Positions 8,505-18,076 of a DNA stretch of 64,000 bases are shown here, piece by piece. The notes below the pieces were generated by a model that searched no databases, was not told where the DNA came from, and saw only the letters and a program-made list of their open reading frames with translations. The DNA is from SZUA-309 sp965233675 (GTDB lineage Bacteria; Pseudomonadota; Gammaproteobacteria; Pseudomonadales; Azotimanducaceae). Location: contig OZ247498.1 in the NCBI GenBank assembly GCA_965233675.1, positions 1,674,001-1,738,000 on the forward strand, read 5' to 3'. A program made the translations under genes and the position numbers. Position 1 is the first letter of the stretch. Every line of letters starts with the position of its first letter.

Positions 8505-9703
8505 ATCCCCTTCTCGAGAGACTTCAGGCCTATCCGTTCGAGCGGATGAATACGCTGAAAGCCGGCACCACGGGCAATCCGGACCACGCCCACGTGGCGC
8601 TGTCCATCGGTGAGCCGAAACACGCCCCGCCCCCGTTCATCGTGGAGGCTCTTTGCCAGCCGGACGCGCTCGCCAGCGACCTGGCAACCTATCCGGCCAC
8701 CAGGGGCTCCGAGGTTCTGCGTCAGGCCATTGCCGACTGGCTGGGCAGCCGCTTTCAGGCCAGGGTGGACCCGGCCACCCAGGTGTTGCCGGTCTCCGGC
8801 ACCCGCGAAGCCCTGTTCTCATTCGCGCAGGCGGTGATGGGCAGAAAAGCCCAGCCCCTCGGCCTGCTGCCCAACCCGTTTTATCAGATCTACGAAGGCG
8901 CCATACATCTGGCCGGCGGGGAACCCTACTTTCTCAACACCAGCCGGGAACACGGCTTCCTGCCGGACTACCGGTCGGTGCCGGCGGCCGTCTGGGACCG
9001 CTGCGAACTGCTCTATCTCTGCTCGCCGGGAAACCCCACGGGTGTGAGCCTGGACCTGCCCACACTCACCTGGCTGATCGAGCAGGCAGACAGATACGAC
9101 TTCGTCATTGCGGCGGACGAATGCTATTCAGAAATATATCCGGACGAAAATGCGCCGCCGATCGGCCTGCTTCAGGCCGCCGACAGCCTCGGCCGGGAGG
9201 ACTTCGCCCGCTGCGTGGTCTTTCACAGTCTCTCGAAACGCTCCAACCTGCCCGGACTCCGATCCGGCTTTGTGGCCGGAGACGCACAGATCCTGGCCGA
9301 CTACTTTCAGTACCGGACCTACGAAGGCTGCGCACTGCCGGCGCACGTGCAGAGAGCGAGCGCGCTGGCCTGGTCCGACGACGCACACGCTGCCGAAAAC
9401 CGCGCCCTGTATCGGGAGAAATTCGCCGTGCTCAGTCCCATCCTCGAACGCGCATTCGAACTGAACCGACCGGACGGTGGCTTTTACCACTGGCTGGATA
9501 CCGGGGAGGACGATCAGGCGTTCACCCTCGACCTGTTCCGGGAAGAGAACATCACCGTGTTACCCGGCTCCTTTCTGAGCAGAACGGCGCACGGCGAGAA
9601 CCCGGGCCGCGGATACGTCCGTGTGGCCTGGGTGGCACCACTGGCCGACTGCATCGATGCAGCGGAGCGACTCGTTCGCTGGCAGGCGGCCCGACACGGC
9701 TGA
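8501..9703 (+). CDS. dapC: N-succinyldiaminopimelate aminotransferase (DapC type)
   Basis: Class I/II PLP aminotransferase expected to convert N-succinyl-2-amino-6-ketopimelate and glutamate to N-succinyl-LL-diaminopimelate in lysine and peptidoglycan synthesis. The PLP lysine is Lys246 in 'FHSLSKRSNLPGLRSGF'; 'SPGNPTG' and 'AADECYSE' are the usual cofactor-contact motifs. The GTG start overlaps the glnD stop (GTGA). The following dapD and dapE make the DapC assignment, rather than a generic aspartate aminotransferase, strong. The glnD-dapC adjacency is also found in Pseudomonas. Confidence 0.9.
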   Translation: MNPLLERLQAYPFERMNTLKAGTTGNPDHAHVALSIGEPKHAPPPFIVEALCQPDALASDLATYPATRGSEVLRQAIADWLGSRFQARVDPATQVLPVSGTREALFSFAQAVMGRKAQPLGLLPNPFYQIYEGAIHLAGGEPYFLNTSREHGFLPDYRSVPAAVWDRCELLYLCSPGNPTGVSLDLPTLTWLIEQADRYDFVIAADECYSEIYPDENAPPIGLLQAADSLGREDFARCVVFHSLSKRSNLPGLRSGFVAGDAQILADYFQYRTYEGCALPAHVQRASALAWSDDAHAAENRALYREKFAVLSPILERAFELNRPDGGFYHWLDTGEDDQAFTLDLFREENITVLPGSFLSRTAHGENPGRGYVRVAWVAPLADCIDAAERLVRWQAARHG

Positions 9704-9778
9704 ATGTGGTAGCGTAGCCGCCTGCGAGGCCGCGCCTCTTCTGTTCAACCCGCCCAGTCAACCTGTTTCACGATTAAT

Positions 9779-10789
9779 ATGAGTAATCTCTTTGCCTTCG
9801 CCATCGGCCAGTCCCGGACTGATACCAATGACCAGCCACTGGACTGCTACTTCCCACTGCCCCTGAAGGAACCGGAGCCGGCACTGGCGGCACTGATCCG
9901 CGAACGGTTCGAATCCGGCACCCATAGCGTCAGTACAGAGGCTGTGGCCGATTTTATCGATCAGGCCGGTGCCGCCCAGGCGGAGGCACTTCGTCCGCTC
10001 CTGGCAACCGATGCACCACTGACGGCGGTCCGTCTCGATGAAGACGGCCCCATCAATTCCGTGCCGGAGGCGTACCTGAAGCTGCATCTGCTTTCGCACC
10101 GGCTGGCGTTGCCGAACAGCCAGAACCTGGACAACATCTTCGCGCACCTGCCGAACGTGGCCTGGACCAGCGAGGGTCCCATCGCCGCGGCGGAAGCGCC
10201 CCAGGCAATCACCGCCGCCCGGGCGGCCGGGCGACCGCTGGAAATTTTTTCCGTGGACAAGTTTCCGAAGATGACCAACTACGTGATTCCCAGCGGCGTG
10301 CGGATTGCGGACGCCAGCAGGGTCAGACTCGGCGCCCACCTGGGTGAAGGCACCACGGTCATGCACGAAGGTCAGGTGAACTTCAATTCAGGCACTCTGG
10401 GTCAGGGCATGATCGAAGGCCGCATCAGCCAGGGTGTGACCGTCGGTGCGCACAGCGACCTGGGGGGTTCCTCGAGTACGATGGGCACCCTCTCTGGCGG
10501 TGGCGAGATCGTCATCAGCATCGGCGAACACTGCCTGATCGGCGCCAACGCCGGAACCGGCATTCCACTCGGTGATCGTTGTACCATCGCCGCCGGCGTC
10601 TATATCACCGCTGGCACACCGATCGTGCTGCTGGACGAGAACGGTGACATGGTCCGGCAGGTGAAGGCCCGGGAGCTGGCGGGCGCTTCCGACCTGCTGT
10701 TCATCCAGAACGGCACCAACGGCCGGATTGAATGCCGCACCAATCGGAAGGCCATCGCACTGAACGAGCAACTGCACGCGCACAACTGA
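9779..10789 (+). CDS. dapD: 2,3,4,5-tetrahydropyridine-2,6-dicarboxylate N-succinyltransferase
   Basis: Succinyl-CoA-dependent acylation of tetrahydrodipicolinate, opening the succinylase branch of DAP synthesis. The C-terminal half is a left-handed beta-helix of hexapeptide repeats, for example 'GVRIADASRVRLGAHLGEG' and 'GEHCLIGANAGTGIPLG'. At 336 residues, with an extended N-terminal domain, it is the Pseudomonas/actinobacterial DapD form rather than the 274-residue enteric one. A 75-base gap separates it from dapC with no clear terminator, and only a weak ribosome site precedes the ATG. One base separates it from dapE. Confidence 0.95.
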   Translation: MSNLFAFAIGQSRTDTNDQPLDCYFPLPLKEPEPALAALIRERFESGTHSVSTEAVADFIDQAGAAQAEALRPLLATDAPLTAVRLDEDGPINSVPEAYLKLHLLSHRLALPNSQNLDNIFAHLPNVAWTSEGPIAAAEAPQAITAARAAGRPLEIFSVDKFPKMTNYVIPSGVRIADASRVRLGAHLGEGTTVMHEGQVNFNSGTLGQGMIEGRISQGVTVGAHSDLGGSSSTMGTLSGGGEIVISIGEHCLIGANAGTGIPLGDRCTIAAGVYITAGTPIVLLDENGDMVRQVKARELAGASDLLFIQNGTNGRIECRTNRKAIALNEQLHAHN

Positions 10790-10790
10790 C

Positions 10791-11948
10791 GTGGCAGATG
10801 AACCGGCCGCTGCCGTGAACCCGATCGTCGAACTCGCCTCGCAGCTGATCGAACGACCCAGCATCACCCCCCAGGATGCCGGCTGTCAGGCGTTGATCGG
10901 CGAACGTCTCGAAGCGCAGGGATTCACGCTCACCCAGCTGCCTTCCGCAGACGTTACGAACCTCTGGGCTGTCCGGGGCACAGGCGCCCCCATGCTGGTG
11001 CTCGCCGGCCATACGGACGTGGTCCCCACCGGCCCGGTGTCGGACTGGCGCTACGATCCGTTCACGCCCACCGTCGCCGACGGCTGCCTGTACGGCCGGG
11101 GCAGCGCCGACATGAAAGGCTCCCTCGCCGCCATGCTGACGGCGACGGAACGATTCACGTCTGCCCATCCGCAACACAGCGGCACCATCGCCTATCTGAT
11201 CACAAGTGATGAGGAAGGCGACGCGGAACACGGCACGGTCAAAGTGGTGGACTGGCTCGAGGCTCAGGGCATCAAACCCGACTTCTGTATCGTCGGTGAA
11301 CCCTCATCGAAAACGGCCGTCGGCGATGTGATCCGTATCGGCAGACGCGGCTCGCTGAACGGCACGCTCACCGTCCATGGCGTGCAGGGCCATGTGGCCT
11401 ATCCGGATCAGGCGTCCAATCCCATCCACGCCGCCCTGGCGGGATTGAGCGCCCTCACCGGGACCACCTGGGACCCGGGTAATGATGCCTTCCCGCCCAC
11501 CAGCTTCCAGATCTCCAACATCAACAGCGGGACCGGCGCCAGCAACGTGATCCCCGGCACCCTGGAGGCACGCTTCAACTTCCGCTTCTGCACCGAACAG
11601 ACCGCAGACGGACTGATCCAGCAGGTCACACGCCTGTTCGATCAGCAGGATATCGACTACGAGATCGACTGGGCGCTGTCCGGCGAACCTTTTCAGACCG
11701 CTTCAGACGCGCTCATTGAAGCGGTCAGCCAGAGTGTGCGCGATCACCAGCCGTTCACACCGGAAGCCTCCACCGGCGGCGGAACATCAGACGGCCGCTT
11801 CATCGCCCGGCTGGGCACCGAGATCATCGAACTCGGGCCGGTCAATGCAACCATCCATTCCGTGGATGAACACGTCCGGATCGACGACCTGGCCCTCCTC
11901 GCCCGTATGTATGAAGGCATACTGGATCGGCTGCTCATCAATGCGTAA
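10791..11948 (+). CDS. dapE: Succinyl-diaminopimelate desuccinylase
   Basis: M20-family di-zinc hydrolase releasing LL-diaminopimelate. Metal and catalytic motifs are visible: 'LAGHTDVVPTGP', 'GRGSADMKGSLAAM', 'TSDEEGDAEHG' (catalytic Glu pair) and the C-terminal His in 'NATIHSVDEHV'. The GTG start at 10791 follows dapD by one base; a second in-frame GTG at 10815 gives a protein that aligns better with the enteric start ('VNPIVELASQLI'). The last 8 bases overlap gspN. With dapC and dapD it completes three consecutive steps of the pathway. Confidence 0.95.
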   Translation: MADEPAAAVNPIVELASQLIERPSITPQDAGCQALIGERLEAQGFTLTQLPSADVTNLWAVRGTGAPMLVLAGHTDVVPTGPVSDWRYDPFTPTVADGCLYGRGSADMKGSLAAMLTATERFTSAHPQHSGTIAYLITSDEEGDAEHGTVKVVDWLEAQGIKPDFCIVGEPSSKTAVGDVIRIGRRGSLNGTLTVHGVQGHVAYPDQASNPIHAALAGLSALTGTTWDPGNDAFPPTSFQISNINSGTGASNVIPGTLEARFNFRFCTEQTADGLIQQVTRLFDQQDIDYEIDWALSGEPFQTASDALIEAVSQSVRDHQPFTPEASTGGGTSDGRFIARLGTEIIELGPVNATIHSVDEHVRIDDLALLARMYEGILDRLLINA

Positions 11949-12654
11949 AGCAATCCCCGTTGGCGTTCTCGTCTTTATGATCCTGATCGTGGTTCGGATT
12001 CCCGCCGGCGTGATCCAGTGGATCGTGCCGGATGACAGCCAGGCGACGCTTCTGCGTCCTCAGGGAACGCTCTGGTCAGGCAATGCGGAGCTGATCATCC
12101 AGGGCACCGCCACCGGAATGCTCAGCTGGCAGGTACGCCCTGTCACATTTCTGAAAGGTCGGATTGGCTATGATGTCCAGCTGGCCGGCGCAGGCGTCGA
12201 CCTCGACGGTCAGCTGGAAACCGGCTTCTCAAGCGCCGACGGATCCATCAGCGGGTCGGTCGAAGGCGGGTTCGTCAATCGATGGCTGGCGCCCTACCAC
12301 ATCGAGCTCAGTGGCGGATTCGACGTACTGGCGGTGAACCTGCAGCTCGAAGGGCGGTCTCTAAAGGCACTGGGCGGCCGTCTCACCTGGGATGGTGGCC
12401 CGATCCGGTATCGTTTGTCAGGCAATGTGCATAATTCCGCGCTGCCACCGATGACGGCCGATCTGGGTCCCGGACCGGAGGCAGTGGCTTACGCCACAGG
12501 CGAGACAATCCCGCTGTTGCATGCGGCATTGGCGGACAACGGCTTTGCCCGGATCGGCGTGACCAAATACCTGACAGTCATGCTTGGACAACCCTGGCCA
12601 GGCGGTGACCCGGATCACGCTGTGGTGCTGGAGGTCGAGGAACAGGTTTTTTAG
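11941..12654 (+). CDS. gspN: Type II secretion system protein N (GspN)
   Basis: Inner-membrane, mostly periplasmic accessory component of the type II secretion machine. The 237-residue protein starts with a single hydrophobic helix (about residues 5-22) followed by a beta-rich domain with 'LRPQGTLWSGNAELI', the GspN-like 'GTLWSG' signature, and 'GGRLTWDGGPIRYRLSG'. The ATG at 11941 overlaps the dapE stop by 8 bases. It precedes gspC by 152 bases. GspN is not universal among type II systems; its presence beside gspC and gspD supports the call. The remaining secretion genes (gspE-M) are not in this window. Confidence 0.82.
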   Translation: MRKAIPVGVLVFMILIVVRIPAGVIQWIVPDDSQATLLRPQGTLWSGNAELIIQGTATGMLSWQVRPVTFLKGRIGYDVQLAGAGVDLDGQLETGFSSADGSISGSVEGGFVNRWLAPYHIELSGGFDVLAVNLQLEGRSLKALGGRLTWDGGPIRYRLSGNVHNSALPPMTADLGPGPEAVAYATGETIPLLHAALADNGFARIGVTKYLTVMLGQPWPGGDPDHAVVLEVEEQVF

Positions 12655-12806
12655 AATTTTTGGAGATTCCTGTCCTATATTTTTCAGGGACTTAAGTGGA
12701 CAATCGAATCTGATCGGAAACCCTGCATCCGACGACCCTGCCTGCAAGCGGAAACTCGCGAGCAGCCAGAGAGCACTGAGGCGTATCAAGAGGACTGAAA
12801 GAGCGC

Positions 12807-13691
12807 GTGGGACTGAGCGAAATAGCCGGTAAGCTGGTGGAGCCTGCCCGATGGATCATCATCATGGGCATCGCGTTCACGCTCGCCAATACCGTACTGT
12901 TTTTCATTGCACCGCCGGAACAGGCGGGTGCGACGGCCGCGGCTGCCCGTCAGACCACGAGATCGCCGGATACCCGGTCGGCCGTCAGCATCAACGCCAT
13001 CCTCAACCGCAACCTGTTCGGTGAGGCAGGCGAATCGGTGGTGGATACCGGCCTCCCCGCAGTGGAGACCCGACTGCCTCTGGAACTGCTCGGCGTGTTT
13101 GTCGCGGATGAAGCTTCGGATTCCGCCGCCATCGTCGCCCAGAAGAACAAAGCCGGCCTGCTCTTTGTGGTCGGCGAAAAAGTGCCCGGAAACGCAGAGC
13201 TGCTGGAAGTCCATGCTGACCACATCGTGCTCCGCCGGGCAGGCAATAGAGAAATCCTGCGTTTCGAGGAGGCCACCTCCAGCGCGCCAGTGGCAATGCA
13301 GACCAGCCGCTCCGACCTTGCAGCCGACGAAGCCACGGAGTCCCTGGCAGCGCCGGCAGAAATGCCGGAAACGCCGCGGGATTATGTGGCCAGCTACCGG
13401 GAACGGATCGACGCGGATCCGGAAGGCACATTGAAGGAAATCGGAATCACTCCGGTCAGCCAGGGGGATGCCCAGGGCTACCGGTTGGATGGTGCCGCGG
13501 CCAGTTCACCCTATCTGAGCCAGACGGGGCTCCAGCCCGGCGACGTAGTATTGTCCGTAAACGGCCAGCCGGTTGGAAACATCCAACAGGATCGGCATCA
13601 GCTTGATAACATCCTGGCCGAAGGCTCTGCCCGGATCGAAGTACAGCGGGGAACCCGGCGGTTTTTTGTCACCGCCTCACTTAAGCAATGA
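12807..13691 (+). CDS. gspC: Type II secretion system protein C (GspC), PDZ-containing
   Basis: Links the inner-membrane platform to the secretin and takes part in substrate selection. It has a short cytoplasmic N-terminus, one membrane helix at about 16-35, the periplasmic homology region ('AILNRNLFG' through 'LPLELLGVFV' and 'VGEKVPGNAELLEV') and a C-terminal PDZ domain with 'LQPGDVVLSVNGQPVGN'. The GTG start at 12807 gives 294 residues, normal for GspC. The stop overlaps the gspD start (ATGA), so C and D are translationally coupled in the standard order. Confidence 0.93.
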   Translation: MGLSEIAGKLVEPARWIIIMGIAFTLANTVLFFIAPPEQAGATAAAARQTTRSPDTRSAVSINAILNRNLFGEAGESVVDTGLPAVETRLPLELLGVFVADEASDSAAIVAQKNKAGLLFVVGEKVPGNAELLEVHADHIVLRRAGNREILRFEEATSSAPVAMQTSRSDLAADEATESLAAPAEMPETPRDYVASYRERIDADPEGTLKEIGITPVSQGDAQGYRLDGAAASSPYLSQTGLQPGDVVLSVNGQPVGNIQQDRHQLDNILAEGSARIEVQRGTRRFFVTASLKQ

Positions 13692-15649
13692 ATATATCCG
13701 AGAATGACGGGCGCGCGCACTGGCGTCACTGGCCGCTGACGGCGCTCCTGACCGCCCTGCTGCTGAGCAGTCTGGCCGCCGTGCCCGCATACAGTGCCAC
13801 GCCAGGCAATGGCAACCAGACCTGGAAGATCAACATCAAGAATGCGGATCTGAAGGAATTCGTCGCTCAGGTGGCCGCCATCACCGGCAAGACCTTCGTT
13901 GTCGATCCCAGGGTGAAGGGCAATGTGACCGTCATCTCCTCCACCTCCATGAATCAGGATGCGGTTTACGCTCTGTTCCTCTCCGTGCTGCGGGTTCACA
14001 ACTTCATCGCGATGCCATCGGGTGATGTGATTCGTATCACGCCCAATGCCCAGGGCAAGCAGACCCCTGGCCCGGATGGCGCCTTGGGCGAGATGGCACC
14101 TGAAGAACTGGTGACCCGGGTGATCGCTGCCCAGAACGTGGATTCAGCGGAACTGGTGAAAATCCTGAGGCCTCTGATGGCCCAGTACGGACACCTGGCC
14201 GCCGTGGCCGAACCGAACATCGTCATCATCAGCGACCATGCGAACAACATCCGGCGCCTCATGGCCATCATCGAAGAGATCGATGTGGCTGATGAAGACG
14301 AAATCGTGCTCGTGCAGCTGGAACACACCTGGGTCGGTACCGTGGTGGCCATGCTCGAGCGGGTCGCTCCAGACCAGATCGGCCAGGGAGCCACCGGACC
14401 TCAGCAGATCAACATCGTCGCCAACGAGCGCAACAACTCACTGGTGGTGCGCGGTAAATCCCGGCCCGTGGCCGAACTCCTGAAGATCATCGCCAAGCTG
14501 GATCAACCGGCGACAAACACCGGCTCAACCCGGGTTTTCTACCTCAGCTATGGCGACGCGCCGGCAATTACCGAAGTGCTGAACGGCATTCTCTCCGGTG
14601 GGTCCGATGAAGATGGCGCCGAGGACACACAGATTCAGGCAGACGAGTCTCTCAACGCCATCGTCGTCCGTGCAGACCGCAGCCGGATTACTGAGATCGA
14701 AGAAATCATCAAGAAGCTCGATGTGCGTCGGGCTCAGGTCCTGATCGAAGCGGCCGTGGTCGAGGTTTCCATGACAGACACCCGGGACCTGGGTGTGGAC
14801 TTTGCCGCCGTGGACCAGAGCGGCAGCCCGAATTCCAGCGTACCGCTCATCACAAGCCCGCTCACGGGCGCGATTCAGAGTCTGATCGCCGGAGCGACGG
14901 ATGACGAAGGTACGGTGGATCTGCTCACCGGGCTGGTCAGCCTGGACGAGCCGACACTGGGTGTGGCTCAGATCGACATGGATGGGATCACCTTCGCTGC
15001 CACCATCCAGGCTCTGCAGACGAACTCGAATGCCAACCTGCTCTCAACCCCCAGTATCCTGACCCTGGACAACGAGGAAGCGAAGATCGTGGTGGGTAAC
15101 GAGGTTCCGTTCCGTACGGGCTCTTTCAGCACCAGTGGAGACGGTTCCGAGAATCCATTCACCACCATTCAGCGTGAAGACGTGGGCCTGCAGTTGACCG
15201 TCACCCCCCATGTGCACGATGGCGAGACGGTCCGTCTGGAAGTCGACCAGGAAATCACCAACATCGTGCCGGAGGCACCGATTGGAAGCGCCGGTTTCTC
15301 AGACGTGGTGACGTCGAAACGCACCATCCAGACATCCGTGCTGGCGGACGATCAGCAGACCATCATCCTGGGCGGCCTGATCCAGGACGATGTGACCATC
15401 AACGACAGCAAGGTCCCTTTCCTCGGCAACATACCCGCAGTCGGCTGGCTGTTCCGCAGCGAATCGAAATCCAACACCAAACGCAATCTGCTCATCTTCC
15501 TGCGCCCATCGGTGGTTCGCGACAAAAGCGGTGCGGATATCCTGACACAACGCAAGTACGACGAAATCTGGGAAGTGGACATCATCATTCCAGGCGCTGG
15601 CGAAAACCCGGGCAAGCTGGAAGATCTGTTCCGCGGGCGCAACAACTGA
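13688..15649 (+). CDS. gspD: Type II secretion system secretin (GspD)
   Basis: Outer-membrane channel of the type II secretion system. A signal peptide of about 36 residues ends near 'AAVPAYSA'. An N0 domain ('INIKNADLKEFVAQVAAITG') and repeated N1-N3 domains (about 120-370, e.g. 'VEPNIVIISDHANNI'-like repeats) follow, then the secretin barrel with 'VVGNEVPFRTGSF' and 'ILGGLIQDDVTINDSKVPFL'. 653 residues is typical. There is no obvious C-terminal S-domain or lipobox, so how it is piloted is unclear. It is coupled to gspC; plsB follows after 27 bases but is functionally unrelated. Confidence 0.95.
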   Translation: MNISENDGRAHWRHWPLTALLTALLLSSLAAVPAYSATPGNGNQTWKINIKNADLKEFVAQVAAITGKTFVVDPRVKGNVTVISSTSMNQDAVYALFLSVLRVHNFIAMPSGDVIRITPNAQGKQTPGPDGALGEMAPEELVTRVIAAQNVDSAELVKILRPLMAQYGHLAAVAEPNIVIISDHANNIRRLMAIIEEIDVADEDEIVLVQLEHTWVGTVVAMLERVAPDQIGQGATGPQQINIVANERNNSLVVRGKSRPVAELLKIIAKLDQPATNTGSTRVFYLSYGDAPAITEVLNGILSGGSDEDGAEDTQIQADESLNAIVVRADRSRITEIEEIIKKLDVRRAQVLIEAAVVEVSMTDTRDLGVDFAAVDQSGSPNSSVPLITSPLTGAIQSLIAGATDDEGTVDLLTGLVSLDEPTLGVAQIDMDGITFAATIQALQTNSNANLLSTPSILTLDNEEAKIVVGNEVPFRTGSFSTSGDGSENPFTTIQREDVGLQLTVTPHVHDGETVRLEVDQEITNIVPEAPIGSAGFSDVVTSKRTIQTSVLADDQQTIILGGLIQDDVTINDSKVPFLGNIPAVGWLFRSESKSNTKRNLLIFLRPSVVRDKSGADILTQRKYDEIWEVDIIIPGAGENPGKLEDLFRGRNN

Positions 15650-15676
15650 GCCTGATTCACTGGTCAGTGATGATGC

Positions 15677-18064
15677 ATGCGTAAGCTGAAAGCCCTTGGT
15701 TACCGGATCAGCCGCAGGATCATCGGCTGGCTGGCAAAACCACAACTCGCCGGCACCGAAGCAGAACTGCAACTCTCCGCCGAAGGCTCCCAAACGCCGG
15801 ATGCACACCGGTTCATATACGTCATGGACTCCCGGTCGCTCTCCGATCTGATCGTCGTCGATCTGGTCTGTGAGCGCCTGGAGATGCCCGGCCCTCTTGA
15901 ACCCATCGAATACTCCGGACATGCCGAAGATCGTCGTTTTTTCTTCCTGAACCGATCCGCCGGTGGCTGGTTCCGCAAAGACACCATGCAGACCTACTCG
16001 GAACGGATGGTCCGTATCCTCGGAAATGTGGACGAGGAATGTGATGTGTCGCTGTTGCCCGTCGCCGTCTTCTGGGGACGGGCGCCACAGAAGGAAGGCT
16101 CTTTGTGGCGGGCGATGATGTCCGAAAACTGGGCGGTGACTTCCAGGCTCAAACGGCTGGCGAATCTGCTTTTCAGCCGCAAGCACATCGTGGTGTCCTA
16201 CGGCACGCCGATTCCGTTGCGGGAGCTGGCGAGAACGGAAGACAATCGGGTCGTCCGCCGCGCGGCCCGACTTCTCCGGGTTCGCCTCAGGAACCAGCGG
16301 GTGGCCACCCTCGGGCCCGATTTTTCTCACCAGCGTACGCTCGCGGATCAGATTCTGGCCAGCCGGGCGGTGAGAACCGCCATCGAAGCTTCCGACCTCA
16401 AACCCGCGCAGGCCGAGCGGCGGGCGCGGAAGGCCGTGCAGAGCATCGCGTCGAACATGTCCTTCCCGACCATCCGCGTCCTGTCCCGGCTCCTGACCTG
16501 GTTCTGGCAGGAGATATACGACGGCGTGGAAGTCCACGGAATGCCGCGCCTGCAACAGGTGGCCGAAAGCCACACCGTGGTCTACGTGCCCTCCCACCGG
16601 AGTCACATCGACTACCTGTTGCTTTCATATCTCCTGTTCTACCGGGGGCTGATGATTCCTCATATTGCTGCCGGGGATAATCTCGACATGCCCGTCGTCG
16701 GCAGCATTCTCAGGCGCGGTGGCGCCTTTTTCATGCGCCGGCAGTTCCGGGACGACCCGATCTACTCCGCCGTCTTTTCCGAATATCTCTATCAGGTGTA
16801 TCGGCGCGGCCACTGCGTGGAGTTTTTCCCCGAAGGGGGACGCTCCCGGACCGGCCGGCTGCTGCCGGCCAAATTCGGTCTCATCAAGATGACGCTCGAC
16901 TGCCACGAGCGAGGTGTGCCCCGGCCCCTTGCACTGGTGCCCGTCTACTTCGGCTATGAAAAACTCATCGAGGCATCCAGCTACCTGGACGAGCTGCGGG
17001 GTACGGAGAAGAAGCGCGAAAGCGTCGGTGACATTTTCAGAAGCCTGCGACTCATTCGCGATAACTTCGGCAAGGTGGATGTGAACTTCGGCGAGCCGGT
17101 CGTTGTGGACGACTGGCTCACCGATGGCCAGGAGAATCCGCCTTTCGCACTCGGCCACGAAGTCATGCTGCGGATCAATGAGGCGGCCTCCATCAATCCG
17201 GTGAACCTGATCGCGCTGGTCACGCTCTCCACACCCCGCTTCGCGGTCGACGAAATCAGACTCATCGAACAGATCGACTGCTACCTCTCCCTGCTCCGGG
17301 CGGATTCGGCCCGGCATGATTTCACCGTCACGGGCATGAGCGGCGCTGAGGTGGTGCGCTATGTGGAACAGCTCGGCATGATCCGGCGCGAGCACCACGA
17401 GTTCGGCGACATTCTCTGTCACGACCCCTTCAACGCGGTGCTGATGACCTGGTACCGTAACAATGTTGCCCACACCCTGGCACTCCCGGCGCTCATTGCC
17501 TGTCTCGTGCACCTCCGCCGCCGGCCGCTGAACAAGCTGGCGCTGACCACCATGGTCGACACGGTGTTTCCCTACATCGCCGAGGAACTCTACTGCCGGG
17601 TGGAGCCCTCTGCGACGGACCGCTGGTTGACCCATATGGTGAATCTCGGCCTGCTGGAACTGCACCCCACGGGAGGCTACCTGGCGCCACCTGCGGGTGA
17701 TTCCAATCAGCACCGCCTGGAACTCCTGTCCACCATCATCCAACCGACCCTGGAGCGGCTGTACATCGTCATCGCCCAGCTGGCAAACAGCGCCGAGTCC
17801 GGCAATAAACGCAGCCGCGAAACCCTGCAGGATGACAGTCGGAAAATCGCCCAGAAGATGAGCCGCATCTACGGCCTGAACGCGCCGGAATTTTTTGATG
17901 CCAGACTGTTCGATCTGTTCGTCGACAAACTGATCGCCGATGGCCTGGTGAGCGAACTGGAAGACGGCACGCTCACCCACACCGCCATCGTGGATGATGT
18001 ATTGAAAGCCGCTCAGGCCGTGATCAGCCCGGAATTCCGTTACGCCATACTCCGGGAAGGCTGA
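15677..18064 (+). CDS. plsB: Glycerol-3-phosphate 1-O-acyltransferase PlsB
   Basis: First acylation of glycerol-3-phosphate in phospholipid synthesis, at the inner membrane. The acyltransferase HX4D motif is 'HRSHID' at about residue 307, followed by 'RRGGAFFMRRQFRDDPIYS' and 'EFFPEGGRSRTGRLLPAKFG'. The 795-residue length matches the large PlsB family, not the small PlsY type. It follows gspD on the same strand by 27 bases and converges with rsmJ with only 12 bases between their stops. The ATG at 15677 lacks a strong Shine-Dalgarno. Confidence 0.96.
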   Translation: MRKLKALGYRISRRIIGWLAKPQLAGTEAELQLSAEGSQTPDAHRFIYVMDSRSLSDLIVVDLVCERLEMPGPLEPIEYSGHAEDRRFFFLNRSAGGWFRKDTMQTYSERMVRILGNVDEECDVSLLPVAVFWGRAPQKEGSLWRAMMSENWAVTSRLKRLANLLFSRKHIVVSYGTPIPLRELARTEDNRVVRRAARLLRVRLRNQRVATLGPDFSHQRTLADQILASRAVRTAIEASDLKPAQAERRARKAVQSIASNMSFPTIRVLSRLLTWFWQEIYDGVEVHGMPRLQQVAESHTVVYVPSHRSHIDYLLLSYLLFYRGLMIPHIAAGDNLDMPVVGSILRRGGAFFMRRQFRDDPIYSAVFSEYLYQVYRRGHCVEFFPEGGRSRTGRLLPAKFGLIKMTLDCHERGVPRPLALVPVYFGYEKLIEASSYLDELRGTEKKRESVGDIFRSLRLIRDNFGKVDVNFGEPVVVDDWLTDGQENPPFALGHEVMLRINEAASINPVNLIALVTLSTPRFAVDEIRLIEQIDCYLSLLRADSARHDFTVTGMSGAEVVRYVEQLGMIRREHHEFGDILCHDPFNAVLMTWYRNNVAHTLALPALIACLVHLRRRPLNKLALTTMVDTVFPYIAEELYCRVEPSATDRWLTHMVNLGLLELHPTGGYLAPPAGDSNQHRLELLSTIIQPTLERLYIVIAQLANSAESGNKRSRETLQDDSRKIAQKMSRIYGLNAPEFFDARLFDLFVDKLIADGLVSELEDGTLTHTAIVDDVLKAAQAVISPEFRYAILREG

Positions 18065-18076
18065 TCGACATCCCGC

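Noticed and set aside
15299..17980. Two long minus-strand frames (435 and 451 codons) opposite gspD and plsB
   Set aside because: Antisense shadows of well-conserved genes, with His/Gln/Asp-rich composition typical of complementary-frame translation.
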